From positions 2,294,001 through 2,358,000 of the forward strand of contig NZ_JANUCO010000001.1 of NCBI RefSeq assembly GCF_024807225.1: a DNA stretch of 64,000 bases, in the 5' to 3' direction. The notes beneath the pieces were generated by a model. That model saw only the letters and a list, made by a program, of their open reading frames with translations, made no database searches and was not told the DNA's origin. Numbering within the stretch: the stretch's first letter is position 1; each line of letters opens with the position of its first letter. This DNA is from Chryseobacterium ginsenosidimutans (GTDB taxonomy: Bacteria > Bacteroidota > Bacteroidia > Flavobacteriales > Weeksellaceae). Below, piece by piece: positions 35,459 to 44,515 of this stretch. Both the position numbers and the translations under genes were made by a program.

Positions 35459-37792
35459 TCAGATTGGTTTTAAGAAATGTATTTTTTTATCTTGTGTGTT
35501 TTGTCCTGGTTTTTCTGCTGATTTAGTGTTTTTTTCCATTGTCAGTCTTGCCATTAAGTAGCTGATGGTGGATTCAGCCCCCTGGTTTAAATTGATAGAG
35601 CTTTCTTCCAGACCATCATAACATCCTCCGGTGCAGGGATTATAAATTATCTGGTTCAAATGATTATTTCCTAAAAACCAGTCAAAAGCAGTGAACATTT
35701 TATCCTTGTAGTCTTCAATTTTGAAATTGTTGTAAAATTCGTTTAACGCTAGAATGGTATAGGCTACATCAATGGGTTGCTCTCCACCTATATGGTCCGT
35801 ATTAATTTCCTGGCCATTATGCATCCAACCTTTATTAGAGATTACTTTAATCGCATCCTGAGAAAATATTTTTGACAGTAGAAAATCAAATGAATCCAAA
35901 GCAACTGATCGATATATTGGTTTACGGGATGTTAACCAGGCAAAAAGCATCGCCTCAGGAAGCACACTATTGGCGTATGTGAGATAACTTTCATACCACT
36001 GCCATTGATCATCAGTTTCATGTCTATACATCTGAACTAAACGGTCGGCAAGTTGTTCTATAAGTTGAATATTTAACGGATTATCATTTTTAGTATTCGC
36101 AAAATATAATCCCTTAATAATAAATGCCATTGCCCTAGTCGAGTGAACGTATTCGGCTTGCAAAATAACTTTATAAAACAGTTTCTTTGCTTTAATAATT
36201 AATTCTGAAGGGATGATCTCTTGTATCGAAATTAGGTATCCCAATGCCCATATCGCTCTGCCAAAAGAATCTTCAAGATTACAAGTACCGTTTTGGTCGG
36301 TAAATTGTTTTTTAACATCAACATAATTTAAAAAAGAGCCTTCTTCCTGAAAAGTAAATAGTATGAAATAAAAGTAGATATTGATGTAATTCAAATCATC
36401 TTTTCTTTTATAGATCCTGTAATATTGGCACATTGCTATTAAAGCTCTTGCATTATCATCCAGCGTATATCCCGACTCTTCATCCGGACGATTTATAATT
36501 GAAAATTGAAGAATCCCAAAATCAGTGGTCATATTTTTCAAATGATTCAGGTTGATTTCCGGCATTTTGTATTGAATATTTAAATTGGAATTTGAAATAT
36601 TTTTAAACAGCTGAACATGAGCTATTGCAGAATTTTCCCAAGCCGTTGGAGCCATTTGATGTAAACCGTTTAATGCAATCTTATTTCTTAATAATTCATC
36701 ATCCAATAAGTTAATTACCTGTTTGGCGAGTTGCAGGGAATCATTAAAACCGATGATAGTACCTGCTCCTTTTTCCAATACTTCCAGAGCATGTGGAATA
36801 GGGGTGGATATAATAGGGCAACCACAGCTGATAGCATAGGAAAATGTGCCGCTTACCGCCTGATTGAGATCTTTGGAGGTAAACAGATAAATGTCTGTCA
36901 TCTGCAGATATTCCAGTAAAGTATCAAGAGCCAAATATTCATTAACAAAAGCTACATTTCCGGATAACTGTAATTCTTCGATTAATAATTCTAAGTTTTG
37001 TCTGTATTTTTCACCTTCCTGCTGTACAACACACGGATGAGTTTTTCCTATAATCAGAAATAAGGTTTCAGGATGTTGCAAAATGATAGAAGGCAAAGCT
37101 TTTAGTGTTGCTTCGATACCTTTACCTGAACTCAGCAAACCAAAAGTTGAAAGTACTTTTCTGTTCAGGTAATCATATTTTTCTTTTAAAACTTTTTTAT
37201 CAATATACTGTACTAAGTGTGTGCCGTGTGGTATCACCGTAATTTTTTCTTTTATGATCAGATAATCATCCTCTAATATTTTTTTGGCAGCCTGAGTCAT
37301 TACGATTATCATATCTGTAATCTCAGCGATGCTCTGAATATATTGTTGTGTTTCCCTGTCCGGTTTGGGCAAAACGGTATGGAATACCACTACAGAAGTT
37401 TTCTGTATAGATTGCAGGAGCATTAGTAATTCTTTTTCATTGCCTCTAAATAAACCGAACTCGTGCTGCAGAACAACTAACTCCATTCGATCGGAGGCTG
37501 TAATATCACGGATTAATCTGTAATAAGAATGAGGGTTTTGTGTTTCTAATATATAATCGACATTCTCATCATAATCATGCTTTCCATTTTCCAATGCACA
37601 TATTTTAATATCAAAGGATTCTGAGAATTTGTTGTTAATGGCTTGAATTAAATCCTGAGTATAGGTTGCAATACCACATTCCCTGGGTGGAAAAGTAGTG
37701 ATCATTAAAAGCTGCGGTATTTTTTTCTCCAGCAAAAATTGTGGGGAATTTTGTTCAAGCAGTCTCTCGCTTCTATTTAATCTTATTTTCAT
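35459..37792 (-). CDS. Two-domain GT4-type glycosyltransferase
   Basis: 777 residues. The first part (about 25-400) is a GT-B glycosyltransferase of the GT4 kind: TTFPPRECGIATYT at the N-terminus, QHEFGLF, FGLLSSGKGIEATLKALP, and the donor-site region SGTFSYAISCGCPIISTPIP. The second part (about 420-760) is a helical domain with repeated aromatic helices (TLDDNARALIAMCQYYRI, EESSINLNQGAESTISYLMA) resembling an (alpha/alpha)6 barrel. It overlaps the GH130 gene by 20 bp. Together they suggest synthesis and turnover of a mannose-type glycan, possibly a reserve or surface polymer; the product is inferred. Confidence 0.8.
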   Translation of the reverse strand: MKIRLNRSERLLEQNSPQFLLEKKIPQLLMITTFPPRECGIATYTQDLIQAINNKFSESFDIKICALENGKHDYDENVDYILETQNPHSYYRLIRDITASDRMELVVLQHEFGLFRGNEKELLMLLQSIQKTSVVVFHTVLPKPDRETQQYIQSIAEITDMIIVMTQAAKKILEDDYLIIKEKITVIPHGTHLVQYIDKKVLKEKYDYLNRKVLSTFGLLSSGKGIEATLKALPSIILQHPETLFLIIGKTHPCVVQQEGEKYRQNLELLIEELQLSGNVAFVNEYLALDTLLEYLQMTDIYLFTSKDLNQAVSGTFSYAISCGCPIISTPIPHALEVLEKGAGTIIGFNDSLQLAKQVINLLDDELLRNKIALNGLHQMAPTAWENSAIAHVQLFKNISNSNLNIQYKMPEINLNHLKNMTTDFGILQFSIINRPDEESGYTLDDNARALIAMCQYYRIYKRKDDLNYINIYFYFILFTFQEEGSFLNYVDVKKQFTDQNGTCNLEDSFGRAIWALGYLISIQEIIPSELIIKAKKLFYKVILQAEYVHSTRAMAFIIKGLYFANTKNDNPLNIQLIEQLADRLVQMYRHETDDQWQWYESYLTYANSVLPEAMLFAWLTSRKPIYRSVALDSFDFLLSKIFSQDAIKVISNKGWMHNGQEINTDHIGGEQPIDVAYTILALNEFYNNFKIEDYKDKMFTAFDWFLGNNHLNQIIYNPCTGGCYDGLEESSINLNQGAESTISYLMARLTMEKNTKSAEKPGQNTQDKKIHFLKPI

Positions 37793-38828
37793 GTTGCGAA
37801 TTTTTATAATTTATTAGTTCTTTTAGTAATTCCGAAAGAGACATAGAGGCGCAGGCAATATGTTCGTCCGCTGCTCCATAATAGATATATAATGTGTCTT
37901 CACGAACCAATGTTCCAGTGGGAAAACAAACGTTATTAACTTTTCCATACAGCTCGTAATTGTATTCAGGCTTAAATAATGGGTAGGGTAAACGGGCAAT
38001 TTCGCGGGTAGGATCTTCTAAATCTAATAATGCTGCACAAACACAATATACATAGCCAGCAGCGGTATCATGAACTCCATGATAGATCAATAGCCAGCCT
38101 TTTTCTGTTTCAATGGGAGGGCATCCACCTCCCACATAGCTTACTTCATGGTCATATTTTGATGAAATAAGTAAGTGATCGCTAAACATTAAGAGAAAGT
38201 TATCCCAAAAATTATGGGTTAGCTCACTTAAATCCGTAACACCAACAATCTGAATGTCTGGTTTTATACGATGTAAAAAATATAGTTTCCCGTTAATACG
38301 CCTTGGAAATAATATTACATTTTTATCCCAGATCAGTATCTTTTTACCCTTTTTTTTAGGAACAATATATTTTCCGTTGAAACGAAAGTATTTTTCATTT
38401 AATTCGCCTCTTGACTCTGCTAAATGTTTAAACTCTTCATAGGAATATTGTGGTACGATAAGTCCTCTTTTCTCCCATGTCACCAAATCTTTTGATGTAG
38501 CTAATGCCCCTAATGCATTGATACCATCATAAGCAGTGTAGGTCAAATAATATACATCATCAATTTTTACAATCCGTGGATCTTCTATACCTTCTTTTTC
38601 ATAATCATATTGTGGATAAAGAATAGGGATTTCCATCCGGTTTTCAACCGTTAATGGTGTTTTTAACTGACAATAACCAATGCTTGAATAATTGTCTTTG
38701 CTCACCGCCCTGTAAAATAGATGAGCTGAGTGGTTTTCACTTAGAATGGTTGGATTTAGAACACCCAAGCTTTCAAATCCATGGTTGGTCTTTTCCAGGA
38801 TGATACCTTCTTTTTTTACATTGATCAT
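37773..38828 (-). CDS. GH130-family glycoside phosphorylase/hydrolase
   Basis: 351 residues with a five-bladed beta-propeller pattern. Family markers are GVLNPTIL, the segment KEGIEDPRIVKIDDVYYLTY containing the catalytic-site EDPR, GALATSKDL and the DxxxHVSYVGGGCPP-like part (KYDHEVSYVGGGCPP). GH130 enzymes phosphorolyse or hydrolyse beta-mannosides. It lies between a lipoprotein gene (28 bp upstream) and the overlapping glycosyltransferase gene in one operon. Confidence 0.85.
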   Translation of the reverse strand: MINVKKEGIILEKTNHGFESLGVLNPTILSENHSAHLFYRAVSKDNYSSIGYCQLKTPLTVENRMEIPILYPQYDYEKEGIEDPRIVKIDDVYYLTYTAYDGINALGALATSKDLVTWEKRGLIVPQYSYEEFKHLAESRGELNEKYFRFNGKYIVPKKKGKKILIWDKNVILFPRRINGKLYFLHRIKPDIQIVGVTDLSELTHNFWDNFLLMFSDHLLISSKYDHEVSYVGGGCPPIETEKGWLLIYHGVHDTAAGYVYCVCAALLDLEDPTREIARLPYPLFKPEYNYELYGKVNNVCFPTGTLVREDTLYIYYGAADEHIACASMSLSELLKELINYKNSQHENKIK

Positions 38829-38855
38829 GGCGTGTTATTATTTATTTAGTATTGA

Positions 38856-39485
38856 TTATTTTTCAATAAATCCCTCCTGCTGCATTTTATTACGAAGGGT
38901 ACGGGCAATTTCGTTCGTTAGTCTTTTTACTCCCTTCGGATCATACGTTTCTGTAATTCCTGACCATATTATTTTATCATCTTTAATAGAATAAATTATA
39001 GTTTCAATAATGAATTTTTTGGTGATGGTATAATTGCCGGGAATATTGTAATACATCCAGTTTCTGTAATAATAGGTGATGAAATCATTATAATACATGG
39101 GGTACATATAATATTGCTGGGGAGTATATACCTTTTCTTTATCTACATCAATCAGACGCATCGTTATAGCAGCATCAAAACCGTCTTTTTTTATTTTACT
39201 CCGTAAAGCCTGTTCATTCTTTCTGTTAAAACTTTCATCCAGATAACTGTAAGAGGTAATACCTTTTCCATCAAGATATTTCATCATTTCATCTTCAGCA
39301 CTTCTTCGGTTGGTTTCATTTCTTAATAGTGCCATCACCAGTACTTTTTTCCAATCTGTAGGATGGATCTGTGTATCTGGGTCCCGCCAACTGCTTGCTA
39401 TATGGGTGGAGCTGCAGGAATTGAGAAGCACTGTAAATACAAATACTGTAAAAAGGATCATCTTATGATAGTGTGATTTTTTCAT
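38856..39485 (-). CDS. DUF4136-like lipoprotein
   Basis: 209 residues. The signal MILFTVFVFTVLLNSCSS has lipobox LNSC. The mature domain has SSWRDPD, an ATPase-like but unrelated VLVMALLRNETNRRSAEDEM, and ends GVKRLTNEIARTLRNKMQQE; this resembles DUF4136 and related envelope lipoproteins. It heads the operon with GH130 and glycosyltransferase genes, so it may help with surface-glycan handling. Its promoter carries two FNR-like boxes. Confidence 0.75.
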   Translation of the reverse strand: MKKSHYHKMILFTVFVFTVLLNSCSSTHIASSWRDPDTQIHPTDWKKVLVMALLRNETNRRSAEDEMMKYLDGKGITSYSYLDESFNRKNEQALRSKIKKDGFDAAITMRLIDVDKEKVYTPQQYYMYPMYYNDFITYYYRNWMYYNIPGNYTITKKFIIETIIYSIKDDKIIWSGITETYDPKGVKRLTNEIARTLRNKMQQEGFIEK

Positions 39486-39509
39486 GAAATGTTTTATTTT
39501 AATTCATAT

Positions 39510-39575
39510 CAAAGGTCTTGAAACAGCATTGGAAATAATATGACATGCATCACGGGAAAAAATGATGTTGGTCAG
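39510..39575 (-). promoter_or_regulatory. Dual FNR-like box promoter of the lipoprotein-GH130-GT operon
   Basis: Upstream box CTGACCAACATCAT (39562-39575), downstream box GTGATGCATGTCAT (39540-39553), 22 bp apart, TTTG at 39510-39513. All are in register with the other promoters of the set. The core between them differs from the BON2 promoter, so conservation is limited to the boxes and the spacing. Confidence 0.82.
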
Positions 39576-39689
39576 TTCATCAGTTCAACCTTCTACAAGA
39601 GCTAAATCAACCGTTGGTTACAGAACTGATTTACATTGATCTCTTTATTTTAAGTGTTCGGAGAAGCCTTGATGAAACTTAAATTAATT

Positions 39690-39755
39690 TATAGCTGTAT
39701 CATTATTTTTAGTGATGGCAGTCATTATTTGACAGTAAGGTAATTTGGAAATTTG
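39690..39755 (+). promoter_or_regulatory. FNR-like box promoter of the L,D-transpeptidase-USP operon
   Basis: The downstream box GTGATGGCAGTCAT (39712-39725) is perfect. The upstream position holds only the right half, ATCA at 39699-39702. TTTG at 39752-39755 is in register. The ATG follows at 39774. Confidence 0.75.
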
Positions 39756-39773
39756 TGGTATAAATTTCAGATT

Positions 39774-41147
39774 ATGAAAGCTTTTTTAACCTTCACAATT
39801 ATTCTTTGCTGTGCAATGATCACACGGGCTCAGGATTTGAAAATGACTAATGAGATTGCTTCTTCACTTAAAGATAATGTTACTCTCTCGAAATTGAATT
39901 ACCCCCAATCGGTCACTCAGTTTTATGTCAGGAATAATTCTGAATATGCCTGGATACACCCTGCACAGAAATCAGATCAGCCAGAAATAGCAATGTTGTT
40001 GCTGGAGTATTCCTACCGATTCGGACTGTCTTTATCTGATTATCATTGGGATGTTATTTCTCTTCAGAAATTAAAAAAATTGAGAGACACGCCCACAGAA
40101 ACGACTCAAAAAGAAAAGGCAATGTTTGATATTTTGATGACCGATGCTCTTATTACTTTCATTAATAATCTTCATTTTGGAAAATATAATCCTTCCTACA
40201 GCTCATCCTATATTGATATAAATGATATTAATGGATTTCGCTCAGAGAATGTCTTGTTATATGCAAGACAGCATGCAGATTTTCTTAAGATGATTGTTGA
40301 TGTTCAGCCTAAAATCAAAGCATATACAGACTTTCAGAATTATTTGAATACCCTTTATGCAGAAAATGACTGTATAGCGCCCCAAACGGAAATACAGAAA
40401 ATCATCATTAATATGGAACGTCTCAGATGGATTAATAACCAAAGTATCCCGTATATTTTAATAAATATTCCTTCTTACGCATTAGAATTTCATCAAAAAG
40501 AAATTGTATCTGATTTTAAAGTTATTATAGGAAAACCGACCACCAAAACTCCGGTTCTGGAAAGCAAAATTAATTATTTTACAACAGCCCCGGACTGGAA
40601 AGTTCCCCAAAGTATTTTCGTAAAAGAAATGCTTCCAAAAATTTTAAAAAACAAAAGTTATTTAACAGATCATCCTTATTCAGTTTACGATAAACAAGGT
40701 AATGAAGTCGAAATAACTTCGTCAAAATTAAAAGAGATCCGTCAAAATCCTCATCGATATAGTGTCAGACAATCATCTGGTTGTGATAATGCATTAGGAG
40801 CAGTGGTTTTTAGATTTGAAAACTCTTATGGAGTATATCTCCATGATACTTCTCAGAAACAATTGTTTAATAAAGATGAAAGGGCTTTCAGTCATGGATG
40901 CATTCGTGTTGAAAATGCTAAAGAACTCGCATCTCTCCTTTTAGAAAATGATGGCTCTGGAAATAAGATTTCCATTTTAGAAAATGCAATGGCTGATTAC
41001 CAAAGAAAAGATTTTGTTTTGAAGCAGCCGGTTCCTATTATCATTACTTATCTGACTTGCTTAATAAAAGATGGAAAACCTGTACTCTATAAAGACATTT
41101 ACCATTTTGATGATTCACTCGAAAATAAATTTAACCAAAATAAATAA
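39774..41147 (+). CDS. L,D-transpeptidase (YcbB/LdtD type)
   Basis: About 457 residues from MKAFLTFTIILCCAMITRAQ, a signal peptide; an in-frame TTG 21 bases upstream is less likely. The N-terminal half is a scaffold domain and the C-terminal half a YkuD catalytic domain. The active site is HDTSQKQLF followed by SHGCIRVENAKEL, with the Cys nucleophile. These enzymes make 3-3 peptidoglycan cross-links, which strengthen the wall in stressed or non-growing cells. It is followed after 7 bp by the universal stress protein gene. Confidence 0.9.
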   Translation: MKAFLTFTIILCCAMITRAQDLKMTNEIASSLKDNVTLSKLNYPQSVTQFYVRNNSEYAWIHPAQKSDQPEIAMLLLEYSYRFGLSLSDYHWDVISLQKLKKLRDTPTETTQKEKAMFDILMTDALITFINNLHFGKYNPSYSSSYIDINDINGFRSENVLLYARQHADFLKMIVDVQPKIKAYTDFQNYLNTLYAENDCIAPQTEIQKIIINMERLRWINNQSIPYILINIPSYALEFHQKEIVSDFKVIIGKPTTKTPVLESKINYFTTAPDWKVPQSIFVKEMLPKILKNKSYLTDHPYSVYDKQGNEVEITSSKLKEIRQNPHRYSVRQSSGCDNALGAVVFRFENSYGVYLHDTSQKQLFNKDERAFSHGCIRVENAKELASLLLENDGSGNKISILENAMADYQRKDFVLKQPVPIIITYLTCLIKDGKPVLYKDIYHFDDSLENKFNQNK

Positions 41148-41154
41148 TAAAATT

Positions 41155-42030
41155 ATGAGAACGATTGTAGTACCTACAGACTATTCAAAGCCGGCAAAAA
41201 ATGCTGCATTGTATGCACTTCATCTTGCTAATGCCTTGAAATCCAATATTCATTTATGCTATGCTTTTGGCCTGCCCATTGAAAGTCCTATGCTTGGGCA
41301 GACCGCGTGGGCTTTATATGAATATCCGGCTTTACAGGATGAAAACAGTAAGGAGATGAAAAAACTGGTAAAAGTGCTTGAAGATAAAGAGAAAACTTTA
41401 TGGGGAGATGAAGCTTTTCCTTATCATCCGTCGATATACTATTCTTGCGAGGGAGGTGATGTTGTGCAGTTAATAAATAATACAGCAGCCAATAATAAAA
41501 CATTGCTCATTGTAATGGGGATGCAGGGAGCCGGAATGCTTGCCCGTTTTATTTTTGGAAGCAACAGTCTTAAAATGATTGAAAATACACAATATCCGCT
41601 CTTATTAATTCCTCAAAACCATAAATATAAGGAAATAAAAAAGATCGCTTTTGCAACAGATCTGAACAAAAAAGATATAAAAATTGCTCAATCTTTGATT
41701 AAGTTTGCCCAATATTTTGATGCCGAACTTTTAATTACTCACATTATTCAGAGCAATAATGATGTGATTCAGGATACTTCTTATGAACATAAAAAAGAAG
41801 TCTTTTTAAAGGCTCTTGATGGTAAAGTTTGTTATAACTGTATTTACAGCGAAAATATAGATTACGGTTTAGATATCCTGAAAAATAAAGACATTGATAT
41901 CTTGGCAATGGGACATGACCACAGGAGTTTTCTCGAAAGATTTACTAAAAGCAGTCATGCTGCAAGACAGGCTGCAGAGTTAGAAATTCCACTATTGATC
42001 ATTCCGGAAACTGATCATCTGTTTTTTTAA
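41155..42030 (+). CDS. Universal stress protein, tandem UspA domains
   Basis: 291 residues from MRTIVVPTDYSKPAKNA; the frame is open further upstream but that part overlaps the transpeptidase gene. Two UspA domains: residues 1-150 with a complete ATP-binding motif G-x2-G-x9-GS (GMQGAGMLARFIFGS), and 155-291 in which the motif is degenerate (MGHDHRSFLERFTKSS). Tandem USPs of this type are DosR targets in mycobacteria. It shares the FNR-like promoter at 39690-39755 with the transpeptidase. Confidence 0.92.
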   Translation: MRTIVVPTDYSKPAKNAALYALHLANALKSNIHLCYAFGLPIESPMLGQTAWALYEYPALQDENSKEMKKLVKVLEDKEKTLWGDEAFPYHPSIYYSCEGGDVVQLINNTAANNKTLLIVMGMQGAGMLARFIFGSNSLKMIENTQYPLLLIPQNHKYKEIKKIAFATDLNKKDIKIAQSLIKFAQYFDAELLITHIIQSNNDVIQDTSYEHKKEVFLKALDGKVCYNCIYSENIDYGLDILKNKDIDILAMGHDHRSFLERFTKSSHAARQAAELEIPLLIIPETDHLFF

Positions 42031-42170
42031 TATTTTAGATTTCAATTTTTTTATTCTTTTTTATTGAGAATAATTAATATTAATTTGTTGTTTTAACATT
42101 TTTTTTACATTCACATACTATTTTTTATATTAAAACGCATAACTTTATATGATGATTTAATATATGGATT

Positions 42171-43358
42171 ATGGAAAGTGCCAAATTATTACAAGCCATT
42201 ATTGAAACTGCTATTGATGGTATTATAACCATTGATAACAGAGGGAGAATAGAAAGTATGAATCCCTCTGCACTAAAAATATTTGGGTATAAAGTAGAAG
42301 AATTAACAGGCAAAAATATTTCAGTACTGATGCCAGAGCCTGATAAAAGCAGGCATGATGGTTATCTTATTCATTATCAGGATACTGGAGAAAAGAAAAT
42401 CATTGGAAAAGGAAGGGAAGTTAGGGGACTAAGAAAAGATGGTACACAATTTCCTTTCAGGCTTGCTGTAAGCGAAGTGCAATATCAGGATAGGGTGATC
42501 TATACAGGTTTTATCCATGATCTTTCAAAAGAAAAAGAAGCAGAAGAATCTCTTAAAAAATACGCCGCCGAGCTGGAAGAATTGGTAGAGAACAGAACAA
42601 AATCCTTAAAAAAAATGCTTCATGAATTGGAAAAAGCAAAAGAAGAGGCTAGTATGGCCTTGGAAAAGGAGAAACAACTCAATCGGATGAAAAGCCGTTT
42701 TGTTTCAATGGCATCGCACGAATTTCGTACTCCTTTAAGTTCCATGCAGTTATCGGTTATTTTGATAGAGAAATATCTTCATACTTCCGACAATATCCAA
42801 ATATTAAAACATCTCCATAAAATTAAAACGGCAATTGGTAGTCTGAACGGTATTCTTAATGATTTTCTTTCATTGGAAAAGCTGGAGGCCGGTATTGTTT
42901 CTCCTAATTATGACGTATTTGATATCATGAAGTTTTCAGAAGAACTTACGGAAGAAATGCAGCTTATCACCAAAGAAGATCAAATTATTATTTATCAGCA
43001 TACAGGATCAGAAAATGATGTAAATCTGGATCAAAATTTATTAAGGAATTGTTTAATGAATTTAATAAGTAATGCTATAAAATATTCAGGAGAACATACG
43101 TTGATTGAATTCTCTACAGAAATAAATGAAGATAGATTTGTGCTTTCAGTAAAAGATAATGGAATAGGAATACCTGAAGAAGACCAATCTGGTCTTTTTC
43201 AGCCATTTTTCAGAGCACACAATATAGGCAATATTCCAGGAACAGGATTAGGACTCAATATTGTGCAACGGTATGTAAATCTCATGGATGGTAGAATCCA
43301 TTTTGAAAGTAAATCAGGTGAGGGCACCGAATTTATTTTATCATTTCAGAAAAAATAA
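42171..43358 (+). CDS. PAS sensor histidine kinase with FixL-like haem PAS
   Basis: 395 residues, no membrane helix, so cytoplasmic. A PAS domain (about 5-125) aligns with the haem-binding PAS of FixL. The string RHDGY puts H62 at the proximal haem ligand (His200 of B. japonicum FixL), and R82 falls exactly at the oxygen-contacting Arg220. The I77-I78-G79 and RKDGTQFPFRLAV segments also agree. A coiled coil (125-172) leads to the kinase core: H183 in SHEFRTP, N box NLISNAIKYS, G1 DNGIGIP and G2 GTGLGLNIV. It likely senses O2, CO or NO. The gene precedes its receiver-CRP partner by 25 bp. Confidence 0.9.
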   Translation: MESAKLLQAIIETAIDGIITIDNRGRIESMNPSALKIFGYKVEELTGKNISVLMPEPDKSRHDGYLIHYQDTGEKKIIGKGREVRGLRKDGTQFPFRLAVSEVQYQDRVIYTGFIHDLSKEKEAEESLKKYAAELEELVENRTKSLKKMLHELEKAKEEASMALEKEKQLNRMKSRFVSMASHEFRTPLSSMQLSVILIEKYLHTSDNIQILKHLHKIKTAIGSLNGILNDFLSLEKLEAGIVSPNYDVFDIMKFSEELTEEMQLITKEDQIIIYQHTGSENDVNLDQNLLRNCLMNLISNAIKYSGEHTLIEFSTEINEDRFVLSVKDNGIGIPEEDQSGLFQPFFRAHNIGNIPGTGLGLNIVQRYVNLMDGRIHFESKSGEGTEFILSFQKK

Positions 43359-43383
43359 TTAATAAAACTCCAATTTAGTTCCA

Positions 43384-44436
43384 ATGGAAAAAACATGCAT
43401 ATTGATTATCGAAGATAATGACGATATCCGCGAAAGTACTTCGGAGATCCTTCAACTTGCCAATTATGAAGTATTTCAGGCTTCTAATGGTAGGCAAGGA
43501 GTAGATCTGGCTATTAAACATATCCCGGATGTGATATTATGTGATATTATGATGCCGGAACTTGACGGGTATGGGGTTTTACATCTTTTAAGCAAAAGAG
43601 AGGATACTGCGCTTATTCCTTTTATTTTTATAACGGCAAAAACGGAACGGGTAGAAGTCCGAAAAGGAATAGAAATGGGTGCAGATGACTATCTTACCAA
43701 GCCTTTTGATGATATAGAACTCCTCAGTGCTATTGAAAGCCGATTGAAAAAGAAAGAACGTCAGAAAAGTCTTTACAGTAATATTCTTACTCAAATGACA
43801 AATTTATTTCATGGTTCACATGGTCTTGATGAATTAAAGAAAGCCTTTGATGAACGAAAAGTGAAGTTCTTTAAAAAGAAGCAGATTATATACTATGAAG
43901 GCGATACTGCAAATGCTGTTTATCTTATTATATCAGGCTCAGTGAAAACAACAAAAATGACGGAAGATGGAAAAGAACTTATGACAGGAGTCTACAGCCT
44001 GGAAGAATATTTTGGAATCACGTCATTATTTGCAGGAAAAGAATATAAAGAGACAGCTGAAGTATTGGAGGATGCGACCTTATGTTCAGTTCCCAGACAA
44101 GTTATCGATCAATTGTTTTATAAATATCCTGATGTAGCAGAAAAATTCATCAAAATTCTTGCACAAAATGTTATTACCCATGAAGAGCAGTTATTGCAAC
44201 TTGCCTATTTTTCTGTGAGAAAAAGAATGGCAGAGGTCTTACTTAAACTCCGTGCAAAACATCCTCACACCGACAATTTTGAAATTTCTAGAGAAAATCT
44301 TGCTTCTATGGCTGGAATGGCTATTGAAACGGTAAGCAGAATTCTCAGTGATTTTAACGAAGAAAATTTAATAGACAGAAGTGCCGGGAAGATTACCATA
44401 CTCGATGTTTTAAGACTTCAAAAGCTTAAAAACTAA
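43384..44436 (+). CDS. Receiver-CRP/FNR fusion transcription factor
   Basis: 350 residues. Residues 1-120 are a receiver (acidic pocket in IIEDNDD, D54 in ILCDIMMPELDG, T84, K106 in LTKPF). Residues about 150-265 form a cyclic-nucleotide-binding-like beta-roll (FFKKKQIIYYEGDTANAVYL, KELMTGVYSLEEYFG). Residues about 280-340 are a winged helix with recognition helix ASMAGMAIETVSRILSDF. The E-T-V-S-R reading head matches FNR (E209, S212, R213) rather than CRP. It is in an operon with the FixL-like kinase. It appears to merge the FixJ and FixK roles and is the best candidate for binding the TGAY-N4-RTCA boxes in this window. Confidence 0.9.
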   Translation: MEKTCILIIEDNDDIRESTSEILQLANYEVFQASNGRQGVDLAIKHIPDVILCDIMMPELDGYGVLHLLSKREDTALIPFIFITAKTERVEVRKGIEMGADDYLTKPFDDIELLSAIESRLKKKERQKSLYSNILTQMTNLFHGSHGLDELKKAFDERKVKFFKKKQIIYYEGDTANAVYLIISGSVKTTKMTEDGKELMTGVYSLEEYFGITSLFAGKEYKETAEVLEDATLCSVPRQVIDQLFYKYPDVAEKFIKILAQNVITHEEQLLQLAYFSVRKRMAEVLLKLRAKHPHTDNFEISRENLASMAGMAIETVSRILSDFNEENLIDRSAGKITILDVLRLQKLKN

Positions 44437-44515
44437 TCTGTATCACTTTTTATAATGATTTCATGCATTTGTAAGTTCTATGCAGTTCAATACATTTGAA
44501 GATTGAACAGACAGT

